Of a stretch of DNA of 24,858 nucleotides, positions 15,772-23,078 are shown one piece after another. The stretch's first letter is position 1, and every line of letters starts with the position of its first letter. The notes beneath the pieces were generated by a model, which had not been told where the DNA came from, made no database searches, and worked only from the letters and a program-made list of their open reading frames with translations. The stretch is from Actinomycetota bacterium (lineage in GTDB: Bacteria > Actinomycetota > Acidimicrobiia > Acidimicrobiales > Poriferisodaliceae): positions 1 to 24,858 of the forward strand of contig PCCJ01000108.1 of assembly GCA_002731665.1 (NCBI GenBank), given 5' to 3'. Made by a program: the position numbers and the translations under genes.

Positions 15772-16941
15772 ATGAGAGAAGCTGTCATCGTAGACGCCGT
15801 CCGTACACCTGGAGGCAAACGAAACGGCAAGTTACAAGATTGGCACGCAGTCGATCTTGCAGCACACGTACTTAAAGCCATAGAAGAACGAAACGGGCTC
15901 AACCCAGAACTTATCGATGACGTTATTATGGGTTGTGTAATGCAAGTAGGTGAACAATCTCTTAATATTGGACGAAATGCAGTCCTGGCGGCCGGATGGC
16001 CAGAGTCAGTTCCAGCCACTACGGTCGATCGTCAATGCGGGTCAAGCCAGCAGGCTTTACATTTCGCTGCTCAAGGCGTTATCGCCGGCGCTTATGACAT
16101 AGTTATCGCAGCAGGCGTTGAAGTGATGACTCGGACCCCTATGGGAGCAAGCGTTGTTAAAGGAATGGGGTTTCCTTTCAGCGACACTATGCAAGGGCGT
16201 TACGAAGAAACCGGTCTGCCACCTCAAGGAATAGGCGCGGAAATGATCGCCGATGAGTACGGATTTACTCGGGAAGATTTGGATGCCTTTGGCGCTGAAA
16301 GCCAACGCCGAGCAGCTGTCGCTACTTCAGAAGGCCGTTTTGAAAACGAAATCGTTCCTGTACCTGTCGTAGTTGATGGGGAAACAATCATGATGGCCAG
16401 AGACGAGGGAATCCGCGATGGCACAACATCCACTACTCTTGGTGCTCTAAAACCGGCATTTAAGGAAGACGGGAAAGTAACTGCCGGAAACTCCTCCCAA
16501 ATAAGCGATGGTGCATCTGCCGTTCTAGTTATGAGTGCAGAAAAAGCTGCAGAGCTTGGGCTAAAACCGCGAGCTCGATTCCACAGCTTCGCGGTGGCAG
16601 GAGCAGATCCAGTAACCATGCTTAAAGGCCCCATACCAGCAACTGAAAAAATTATTGAACGTTCAGGCCTTTCGATCGAAGACATAGACCTTTTCGAAGT
16701 TAATGAGGCTTTTGCGTCAGTAGTCCTTGCTTGGCAAAAAGAACATGATACCGATCTATCCAGAACTAACGTAAACGGCGGAGCAATAGCGCTTGGTCAT
16801 CCACTCGGTTCTTCTGGAACCAAACTTATGGCTACTCTTCTTAATGAACTAGAACGAACCGGCGGTCGCTACGGATTGCAAACAATGTGCGAAGGCGGCG
16901 GAATGGCGAACGCAACAATTATCGAAAGGATCGAGTCCTGA
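15772..16941 (+). CDS. Acetyl-CoA acetyltransferase (thiolase)
   Basis: Thiolase of 389 residues that either cleaves 3-ketoacyl-CoA or condenses acetyl-CoA units. The nucleophilic cysteine is C89 in VDRQCGSSQQALHFAAQ, the NEAFA loop is at 311-315, H343 lies in NVNGGAIALGHPLGSSG and the second active cysteine C373 in TMCEGGGMANA. The full catalytic set is present. The ATG at 15772 has AGAGGAG upstream and gives the standard MREAVIVDAVRTPGG start; the frame extends to 15730 without resemblance. The SDR gene begins in its stop codon (TGATG), so the two are translationally coupled. The partner suggests degradative thiolysis after 3-hydroxyacyl-CoA oxidation, which is inference. Confidence 0.95.
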   Translation: MREAVIVDAVRTPGGKRNGKLQDWHAVDLAAHVLKAIEERNGLNPELIDDVIMGCVMQVGEQSLNIGRNAVLAAGWPESVPATTVDRQCGSSQQALHFAAQGVIAGAYDIVIAAGVEVMTRTPMGASVVKGMGFPFSDTMQGRYEETGLPPQGIGAEMIADEYGFTREDLDAFGAESQRRAAVATSEGRFENEIVPVPVVVDGETIMMARDEGIRDGTTSTTLGALKPAFKEDGKVTAGNSSQISDGASAVLVMSAEKAAELGLKPRARFHSFAVAGADPVTMLKGPIPATEKIIERSGLSIEDIDLFEVNEAFASVVLAWQKEHDTDLSRTNVNGGAIALGHPLGSSGTKLMATLLNELERTGGRYGLQTMCEGGGMANATIIERIES

Positions 16942-17720
16942 TGCCCCGAATGAACCTAGAAGAAAGCTCTTCAATAGTAACTGGCGGAGCTTCAGGAATC
17001 GGAGAAGCTGCGGCTCGCCAGCTAGCTGCCGCAGGCTCGCGAGTGGTCATTGCTGATTTACAAGAAGAGAAGGGCCAACAAGTTGCATCAGAACTTGGTG
17101 GCCTTTTCGTTAGATGCGATGTTTCCAGCCCTGAAGATGCTATGGCTTCAGTTGCAGCTGCCGCAGAAATGGGTCCTCTTAGAGCACTAGTGAACTCAGC
17201 TGGTCTTGGTCGAGCATCAAGAACAATCGACCGAAACAATGTGCCTCATGATCTCACCCAATTCGAATTTGTCATTAAAATAAATTTGATTGGATCGTTT
17301 AACATGCTTAGTCAAGCAGCAGCAGTGATGGCACAAACCGAGCCCCTGGATGCAGATGGAAGTCGCGGTGCCATAGTCAATATGGCTTCTGCAGCAGCAT
17401 TCGATGGCCAAATAGGTCAAGCGGCGTACTCCGCGTCAAAAGGTGGCGTAGTAGGCATGACATTGCCTGTCGCTCGTGACTTGGCGGCGACCGGGATTCG
17501 TGTTAACACCATCGCTCCTGGTTTAATTGACACTCCTATCTATGGCGAAGGTGAACAAAGCGACCAGTTCAAAGCCCATCTAGGGCAAAGCGTTCTATTT
17601 CCAAAGCGACTCGGTTACGGCGAAGAGTTGGCGTTTATGGTGATGGAGTGTCTGACCAATCCATACATGAATGGTGAAACCATTCGTTGTGATGGTGGGA
17701 TAAGAATGCCGCCGCGTTAA
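16941..17720 (+). CDS. SDR dehydrogenase, 3-hydroxyacyl-CoA dehydrogenase type II-like
   Basis: Classical short-chain dehydrogenase of 259 residues. The NAD-binding TGGASGIG is at 14-21, with NSAG at 85-88, the catalytic S150 in NMASAAAF, and Y163/K167 in YSASKGG. D39 after strand beta-2 favours NAD. The segments GQIGQAAYSASKGGVVGMTL and NGETIRCDGGIRMPPR closely resemble the HSD17B10-like group, which oxidises 3-hydroxyacyl-CoA and 3-hydroxy-2-methylbutyryl-CoA. The ATG at 16941 overlaps the thiolase TGA by one base; the open frame upstream lies inside thiolase and is not used. With thiolase it would complete the last two steps of beta-oxidation or isoleucine-type degradation. Confidence 0.92.
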   Translation: MPRMNLEESSSIVTGGASGIGEAAARQLAAAGSRVVIADLQEEKGQQVASELGGLFVRCDVSSPEDAMASVAAAAEMGPLRALVNSAGLGRASRTIDRNNVPHDLTQFEFVIKINLIGSFNMLSQAAAVMAQTEPLDADGSRGAIVNMASAAAFDGQIGQAAYSASKGGVVGMTLPVARDLAATGIRVNTIAPGLIDTPIYGEGEQSDQFKAHLGQSVLFPKRLGYGEELAFMVMECLTNPYMNGETIRCDGGIRMPPR

Positions 17721-17729
17721 AAACTAAGA

Positions 17730-17754
17730 CTTTGGGCTCAAAATATGCTCAAAG
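17730..17754. terminator. Weak hairpin between convergent SDR and hydrolase genes
   Basis: CTTTGGGC (17730-17737) and GCTCAAAG (17747-17754) form an 8-bp stem with one G-U pair on the plus strand and one mismatch on the minus strand, loop 9 nt. On the minus strand it is followed by TCTTAGTTTT. It may end the hydrolase transcript; it overlaps that gene's stop codon. Confidence 0.33.
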
Positions 17755-18540
17755 CGAATTCAAAAATGATTTTACAGTTTCATTGAATGCCGCAGGTTGT
17801 TCCTGGTTCGCTAGGTGGCCTGCGGCATTTATTTCTTTCAAGACTGATCTACTTATTCCATCCGCCAAAATTCTCGATGCTTCGGGTGGAGTGACGATGT
17901 CATGAGCGCCGTAGACCACAAGTGTCGGAGCCTTCACGTTCTTTAACATATCGCTATGGTCAGTATCTGCCATGGAGTCACAAGCCCAGGCGTAACCTGG
18001 CATCCGAATCGAATCAGCAAATAACTGTTCAACTCTCTTCAAGACCTCGACGTCCGTTCCTGGAGCAACCAATAAGTGCGAGCGCTCTTCCGCGAATGCT
18101 GTTGCGCCCTTCTCCTCTAGGACTAAGGCTCGGCCCCGCATCAACTTTGCCTGCGAACTTGTAGTTCCTGACCCAACGCTTGAATCTGCCAATATCAACC
18201 CAGAAACCAATTCCGGATATCGCATCGCTAGACGGGTGGCAGTCACACCACCCCATGAGACGCCAAGGACAATGGCTTTTGAATAACCAAGTTCCCGTAT
18301 TAATTCTGCGGCTGAGTCTGCCCAACCTGACAAACCAGGCGCATCTGACGGATCTGGAGAATACCGATACCCCGGCGCATCCCACGCAACCAAACGATAT
18401 CCCGCTTCGTCGGCTAATATTCGCTGGTCCAGAAACGCATCGGCACAAGATCCGATTCCATGTAGGCATAAAAGTAACGGCCGATCTTCTGAACCGTGAG
18501 ACCAATAAAAAAGTTTTCTAGCAGGAAGACCCACTGTCAC
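17749..18540 (-). CDS. Alpha/beta hydrolase
   Basis: Alpha/beta-hydrolase-fold enzyme of 263 residues without signal peptide. The oxyanion-hole HGIGSCADAF is at 27-36, the nucleophile elbow GVSWGG gives S95, the acid is D214 in VYGAHDIVTPPEA and the base H242 in NAAGHLANQEQP. Thus a complete Ser-Asp-His triad is visible, typical of esterases, lactonases and ring-cleavage-product C-C hydrolases. The GTG start at 18540 overlaps the stop of the SMP-30 gene by 4 bp (GTGA), so the two are co-translated. Position after a lactonase and a Baeyer-Villiger-type monooxygenase suggests an ester or lactone substrate; this is inference from context. Confidence 0.9.
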   Translation of the reverse strand: MTVGLPARKLFYWSHGSEDRPLLLCLHGIGSCADAFLDQRILADEAGYRLVAWDAPGYRYSPDPSDAPGLSGWADSAAELIRELGYSKAIVLGVSWGGVTATRLAMRYPELVSGLILADSSVGSGTTSSQAKLMRGRALVLEEKGATAFAEERSHLLVAPGTDVEVLKRVEQLFADSIRMPGYAWACDSMADTDHSDMLKNVKAPTLVVYGAHDIVTPPEASRILADGISRSVLKEINAAGHLANQEQPAAFNETVKSFLNSL

Positions 18541-19361
18541 ACTCTCGCCTTAGGGGTCGGCAATCCAGCAATTTCAGAACGTGTTTTATAGATACAGCCG
18601 CCTAGATCTGTGGCTCCCCCAGTGACGACGTATAAGTCTCGCATATCAGACCCACCAAAACATAAACTTGTCACCATAGGGTCCGGAATACTTATAGAAA
18701 CATCAGGAGTGCCATCAGGAAGGTACCGTTGGACTCTTCCACCTTCCGCCAACGCCACCCAAACGCCACCCTGAACATCAATTGCTAAACCGTCTGGTAC
18801 GGCGCCACGCTCTTCAACAAAAGACCGTTTATTTACCACTGAATCCCCTTCAACATCCGACATCCAGACCCGTCCGGGGATACTGTCTGAGTGGTAGAGC
18901 GTCATTCCATCTGGAGAAAAACCGATACCGTTCGTAAGCTGAACTCCATCATAGATTTCAGTCGCGTCTCCATTTAATTCGAGCCTCCAAAGCTCACCTG
19001 CCTGCCGCTCTTTCGCGTCGCTGAAAGGATCAGAGCGCAGCGAGCCAACATAGACACGCCCTACAGCATCGGTGTGGAGGTCATTAAACCCAGGGAACCC
19101 TGGATCAAATAATATTCGCGAGTCTCCATCTTTAACTAGTTGAATGTTTCGCCCACCAACGACAAGGCCTCCATTCTCATGAAATACCATTCCGCCGACT
19201 CCGCGCCGTTTAGGAATGACCACCTCAATTTCACCTGAGGGCTTTCTCAGCCGCACTCCCCCATTTGGAACATCAGAAAAGTACAAATTATCATTTTCGT
19301 CTACACGTGGACCTTCTATTAAACCCCAACCAGATGAGAGTAACTCTAGATCTGCACTCAA
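18537..19361 (-). CDS. SMP-30/gluconolactonase/LRE family protein
   Basis: Six-bladed beta-propeller hydrolase of 274 residues. Expected metal ligands are visible: E16 in GLIEGPRVDENDNLYFSDV, N93 in GFNDLHTD, N144 in TNGIGFSPDG and D190 in VPDGLAID. The closing SLCFGGSDMRDLYVVTGG (232-249) is typical. Family members are divalent-metal lactonases. The TTG start at 19361 has AAAGGGG about five bases upstream, and the product begins where the family does. It overlaps the hydrolase gene by 4 bp and lies 127 bp downstream of the monooxygenase gene on the same strand, in keeping with a lactone-opening job. Confidence 0.9.
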   Translation of the reverse strand: MSADLELLSSGWGLIEGPRVDENDNLYFSDVPNGGVRLRKPSGEIEVVIPKRRGVGGMVFHENGGLVVGGRNIQLVKDGDSRILFDPGFPGFNDLHTDAVGRVYVGSLRSDPFSDAKERQAGELWRLELNGDATEIYDGVQLTNGIGFSPDGMTLYHSDSIPGRVWMSDVEGDSVVNKRSFVEERGAVPDGLAIDVQGGVWVALAEGGRVQRYLPDGTPDVSISIPDPMVTSLCFGGSDMRDLYVVTGGATDLGGCIYKTRSEIAGLPTPKARV

Positions 19362-19488
19362 CGTTGCCCCTTTTCTCTATCTCGACTTCATTAATGTTCA
19401 CGATCTACAAAATATTTACAAAATTCAGCTAGACCACAAGTGGCGTCTCCTTCTCTTTCGGAGAACAACCGCTATTAGCCCTGTTCAC

Positions 19489-21111
19489 TCATCTATTTGC
19501 CACCAACGTAAAACCATCATAATTTTCGCTCGCGACCTTATTGCAACGTCTCACATAACCTGGAAAACCGAGCAACGGCATAAAAACGCGCGTTTTTCCG
19601 GGAACATTCGCCCCTAGGTACCAAGAATTACAAGACGGGAAAAGCGTTTTATGAGCTATCGCATTGACATGTTCTACCCAATTAGCTTCTGCCGGTACAG
19701 TCGCTTCAATTGTCTTATGAGCTGTTTCGTCCATCCAGGCGATACAGTCGCTGATCCATTCAACATGTTGTTGGATAGACACAATCATATTTGTTAGCAC
19801 TGACGGGCTTCCTGGACCCGAAACCATGAACATATTTGGGAAGCCGGGCACGCTAAGGCCAAGATAAGTTCTCGGTCCAGCCGACCATTTATCTCGTATC
19901 GATAAGTTTGAGCGTCCTCTAATATCAACTTTTAAGATCGACCCAGTCATCGCATCGAAACCAGTAGCAAAGATTAAGACATCAACTTCGTAAGCATTGT
20001 TAGTAGTTTTTAAACCTTCTGACGTCACTCGTTCAATATTGTCTTCCGAGACGTCAACCAAATGAACATTGGGCCGATTAAAAGTCTCGTAGTAACCACT
20101 ATCGATAACGAGTCTTTTGCAGCCAATAATGTGCTCAGGGCTAAGTTTTTTAGCTGTCTCAGGATCGGTTACGATATTTTCAATTTTGCTTCGTACGAAC
20201 TCAGCTGCGTAGACATTAGCACTTTCATCAAGTATCAGGTCAGCGTACGATCTCATAAAAGAAGTCCCACCGCTTTCCCACCAGCTCTCAAAGCTGGCTG
20301 CACGGTCCTCCTCTGATGCTTCGTGAACTGACTCTTTGCTTTGCGGTAAATTTGCACCCAACGCTGCAGGCATGGCAAAATTTTCGTCCCGAAACTCCTT
20401 GTATCTGTCTTTAGTCTCTCGCACCTTCGCAGGATCCAGTTTCTCATTTCGTGCTGGCACCGTGTACTGGGCTGTTCGTTGAAAAACAGTTAGCTCAGCG
20501 CATTCTTGAGCAATAACTGGTATCGCCTGCACCGCCGATGACCCAGTTCCAATTATCCCAACGCGTTTTCCAGCTAAATCAACGCCCTCTTTCGGCCACT
20601 GCCCCGTATGCACAACTTCACCACGGAAATCTTCTATGCCATCCATGTCTGGCGTGTTCGTAGACGAAAGGCAGCCAGTAGCCATCACAAAAAATCTGGC
20701 TGTTACTAACTCGCCGCTATCGCTTTCAACCACCCACTTGTCTGTTGTCTCATCGAAAACAGCCGACAAGACGCGCGTGTTAAAAGAAATATCTTTCCTT
20801 AAGTCAAACCTGTCAGCTACATGGTTTGCATATTTCAGAATTTCTGGTTGTCCTGAATACCGTTCTGTCCATTCCCATTCCTGTTGCAACGCTTCATCAA
20901 AACTGTAACTGTACTCAAGGCTTTCTACATCACATCGAGCACCCGGATAGCGGTTCCAATACCAGGTACCACCGACTCCTGAACCGGCCTCGATAACGCG
21001 AACCCCGTAGCCCATTTTACGAAGGCGGTGAAGCATGTACATTCCAGCAAACCCCGCGCCGACAACGACAACATCTTTTTCTTGTTCGTCTTGCAAAACT
21101 TTTTCGGCCAT
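19489..21111 (-). CDS. FAD-containing Baeyer-Villiger-type monooxygenase
   Basis: Class B flavoprotein monooxygenase of 540 residues, the size of cyclohexanone or phenylacetone monooxygenase. The FAD Rossmann motif GAGFAG is at 18-23, followed by GVGGTWYWNRYPGARCDVES (45-64). The BVMO fingerprint FRGEVVHTGQWP (162-173) fits F-x-G-x3-H-x3-W-P. The NADPH Rossmann motif is GTGSSA (188-193). Such enzymes insert oxygen next to a ketone to give an ester or lactone using NADPH and O2. TATGGT lies 8 nt before the ATG with no Shine-Dalgarno, suggesting a leaderless transcript that could continue into the SMP-30 and hydrolase genes. The substrate is unknown. Confidence 0.93.
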   Translation of the reverse strand: MAEKVLQDEQEKDVVVVGAGFAGMYMLHRLRKMGYGVRVIEAGSGVGGTWYWNRYPGARCDVESLEYSYSFDEALQQEWEWTERYSGQPEILKYANHVADRFDLRKDISFNTRVLSAVFDETTDKWVVESDSGELVTARFFVMATGCLSSTNTPDMDGIEDFRGEVVHTGQWPKEGVDLAGKRVGIIGTGSSAVQAIPVIAQECAELTVFQRTAQYTVPARNEKLDPAKVRETKDRYKEFRDENFAMPAALGANLPQSKESVHEASEEDRAASFESWWESGGTSFMRSYADLILDESANVYAAEFVRSKIENIVTDPETAKKLSPEHIIGCKRLVIDSGYYETFNRPNVHLVDVSEDNIERVTSEGLKTTNNAYEVDVLIFATGFDAMTGSILKVDIRGRSNLSIRDKWSAGPRTYLGLSVPGFPNMFMVSGPGSPSVLTNMIVSIQQHVEWISDCIAWMDETAHKTIEATVPAEANWVEHVNAIAHKTLFPSCNSWYLGANVPGKTRVFMPLLGFPGYVRRCNKVASENYDGFTLVANR

Positions 21112-21119
21112 GGTGATAA

Positions 21120-21125
21120 ACCATA
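21120..21125 (-). promoter_or_regulatory. -10 element for leaderless monooxygenase transcript
   Basis: TATGGT on the minus strand ends 8 nt before the ATG at 21111. The same hexamer serves the acyl-CoA dehydrogenase gene at 21771. Confidence 0.45.
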
Positions 21126-21152
21126 ACCACCGATTTGCTCTTCAGTTCGTTT

Positions 21153-21746
21153 TTATCGAAGTTTCAAGGGAAAGCCAACCCGGTCGAACAAGTCCTCAAC
21201 CATCCGTAAAGTAAGGCCCCAAACGACTCTTTCAGAATCAATCTGGATACCGGGCCACAACTGATTACCCAACGGCGGGTAGGCATATTGGATATGCCGA
21301 GATCGATCAAACAAATTTTCTACCGGAACCCAAACAATTGCAGCTACTTCATGATTCAAGCTCGTAGTGAAATCTTGTTGGTCGTACCAGTATAGATACG
21401 GAGTCACTAATAATTTTTGGGAGCTACCTTTTGGGCCGCCTTCTTGGTCGCTTAAACAACCTAAAGTCATTGTTTGATTTAGGTCGAATCCTATTTCCTC
21501 TAGTGTTTCTCGTCGTGCCGTATCTAAGGAACTTTTATCTTTTAATTCGGTTCTCCCACCAGGGAAAGCCATCTGACCTGACCATGGATCACCGTCCTTA
21601 ATAGCTCTCTCAATAAACAACACTTCAGGTCCTTTTTCACCTAAACGCAACACAGCTGCCACGGCCGCAGTTGGTCCCAAATGATTATCGTCGCGCCGCT
21701 CATCGAGAAAAGTTTTCAACATTAAAGGATTGAAGACGCTTTGCAC
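21153..21746 (-). CDS. Nudix hydrolase, CoA pyrophosphatase-like
   Basis: Nudix protein of 197 residues. The box region DPWSGQMAFPGGRTELKDKS is followed by TARRETLEEIGFDL (about 85-98), giving the REtLEEiG core. The upstream WSGQMAFPGGR and the Asp in GGRTELKD resemble the CoA pyrophosphatase (NudL/YeaB, UPF0035) branch, which splits CoA and acyl-CoA to phosphopantetheine and 3',5'-ADP; general housecleaning of other diphosphates is equally possible. GTG 21746 is the start used; the first in-frame ATG (21722) is eight codons later. It diverges from the acyl-CoA dehydrogenase gene, 36 bp apart. A TACCCT element lies 8 nt before the GTG. Confidence 0.85.
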   Translation of the reverse strand: MQSVFNPLMLKTFLDERRDDNHLGPTAAVAAVLRLGEKGPEVLFIERAIKDGDPWSGQMAFPGGRTELKDKSSLDTARRETLEEIGFDLNQTMTLGCLSDQEGGPKGSSQKLLVTPYLYWYDQQDFTTSLNHEVAAIVWVPVENLFDRSRHIQYAYPPLGNQLWPGIQIDSERVVWGLTLRMVEDLFDRVGFPLKLR

Positions 21747-21754
21747 AAGTATTT

Positions 21755-21760
21755 AGGGTA
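21755..21760 (-). promoter_or_regulatory. -10 element for leaderless Nudix transcript
   Basis: TACCCT on the minus strand ends 8 nt before the GTG at 21746. It lies 10 bp from the oppositely directed TATGGT at 21771, so the two promoters would overlap. Confidence 0.35.
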
Positions 21761-21770
21761 CGTGGGCATC

Positions 21771-21776
21771 TATGGT
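21771..21776 (+). promoter_or_regulatory. -10 element for leaderless acyl-CoA dehydrogenase transcript
   Basis: TATGGT ends 6 nt before the ATG at 21783. It supports that start over the TTG at 21741, which would lie inside the divergent Nudix gene. Confidence 0.5.
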
Positions 21777-21782
21777 CAAGAT

Positions 21783-22940
21783 ATGCCTGGTTTAGAAAAA
21801 AACGAATTTGATTTATTTCTCACAAAAGTCATTCGCTTCCGCGATGAGGCAATTACGCCTCATGTTCTCGAATGGGAAAATAACAGAGTATTCCCCAGTT
21901 CAGCTCTCACACAAGCAGCCACTGAACTTGGGCTTCTTGGAATGGAGATAGAAACAAACTCTGGTGGCCTCGGCCTCACGTTCGAACAAAAATTACGCGT
22001 CCTCGACGAGATATCAGAAACCTCTATGCCCTTCGCTTTTAGCCTTGTGAATACCCATAACGTGGCAGCGCGAATAGCCCGACAGGGTTCAGACAAGCAC
22101 AGAGAATTATTTCTCAATGATCTAATTACGGGTACTCGATTTGGTTCGACTGCTCTCACAGAGCCATCCGCGGGAAGCGATTTTGGTGCGATAAAGACGT
22201 TAGCTACGCGCACCAACGGTGGCTGGCTTCTAAGTGGCGAGAAAGCTTGGATCACAAATGCAGCTGCGTCAGATGTGATAATCATTTACGCCCAAACCGA
22301 GAAAGATGCTGGTGCCCGCGGAATAGCATCGTTTTTGGTTGATGGAACCCAACAGGGCTTTAGCCGGACAGAGCCTTTCGCTTTAATTGGTGGCCATGCA
22401 ATCGGAACTGGGGGATTCCGTTTAGATAACTATTTCTGTCCAGATGAGGATACTTTAGCTCCGGCAGGAGAAGGATTTCTGGCAGCACTCTCAAGTATCA
22501 ACGAAGCTCGAACCTACGTCGCTTCGATGTGTTGCTCTATGGTTAGGTTCGCGTTACGAAAAGCTGTCATTTACGCTTCTACACGCAAAACTTTCGGACA
22601 CACTCTGCTCGAGCACCAGGGTGTCGCTTGGTCTCTCGCCAACGTAGCTAACCGACTCGAGGCTGCATCGTTACTCACGGAGAAAGCCATTTCAACAATT
22701 TCTACTGGTAACTCTAAGCAAGCTATTCTTGCCGCGTCACACGCCAAGAAGTTCACATCTGAGATGGTCGAGCCTGCCCTCGTAGCTTGCATCCAGTCAA
22801 TGGGAGCAGAGGGACTGCGAGAGGAGCATCTTTTGGGACACCATATGTCAGCCGCCCGGATAGCTAACTACGTAGATGGTTCAACTGAAATACAAACTGA
22901 ACGAATCTCCAAATCTCTTCTCCAAACATACGGAACTTAG
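21783..22940 (+). CDS. Acyl-CoA dehydrogenase
   Basis: Flavin acyl-CoA dehydrogenase of 385 residues, normal for the family, catalysing the first oxidation of an acyl-CoA. Family signatures are ALTEPSAGSDFGAIKT (124-139), SGEKAWITNAAASDV (151-165), YASTRKTFGHTLLEHQGV (264-281) and YVDGSTEIQTERISKSLL (363-380). In the last segment D365 stands where short- and medium-chain enzymes have the catalytic Glu (YEGT). At the alternative position in the INEARTYVAS helix, the residue before Arg is Ala242, with E241 next to it. The base is therefore unclear, though Asp may serve. Isobutyryl-, short-chain or branched substrates are all possible. The ATG at 21783 is preferred to an upstream TTG. Confidence 0.92.
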   Translation: MPGLEKNEFDLFLTKVIRFRDEAITPHVLEWENNRVFPSSALTQAATELGLLGMEIETNSGGLGLTFEQKLRVLDEISETSMPFAFSLVNTHNVAARIARQGSDKHRELFLNDLITGTRFGSTALTEPSAGSDFGAIKTLATRTNGGWLLSGEKAWITNAAASDVIIIYAQTEKDAGARGIASFLVDGTQQGFSRTEPFALIGGHAIGTGGFRLDNYFCPDEDTLAPAGEGFLAALSSINEARTYVASMCCSMVRFALRKAVIYASTRKTFGHTLLEHQGVAWSLANVANRLEAASLLTEKAISTISTGNSKQAILAASHAKKFTSEMVEPALVACIQSMGAEGLREEHLLGHHMSAARIANYVDGSTEIQTERISKSLLQTYGT

Positions 22941-23078
22941 ATTTCGTAACCAGAGAGCACCCTAATGAGTTTCAAAAATAATGCCGATCAGTCCGAGCTT
23001 CGATAATAATGTAATAAGGCGTATCGCCCCTCTTTCCAAATAGTGCCCATTAGTCAAACTTTCTGCGAGGATGTACGG
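22941..23078. other. Gap with small GGCG-TAT-CGCC hairpin
   Basis: The 138-bp gap between the acyl-CoA dehydrogenase and alkylsulfatase genes holds no gene. A 4-bp stem GGCG-TAT-CGCC is followed by CCTCTTTCC, a poor terminator candidate. A GAGG 9 nt before the ATG at 23079 is a likely ribosome site. Confidence 0.35.

Noticed and set aside
16224..16685. Minus-strand open frame of 153 residues inside the thiolase gene
   Set aside because: The thiolase reading is unambiguous with all catalytic residues; the antisense frame has no recognisable domain.
18029..18505. Minus-strand open frame of 158 residues overlapping the alpha/beta hydrolase in another frame
   Set aside because: It is rich in Cys, Arg and Trp as shifted frames are, while the hydrolase frame has a complete triad.
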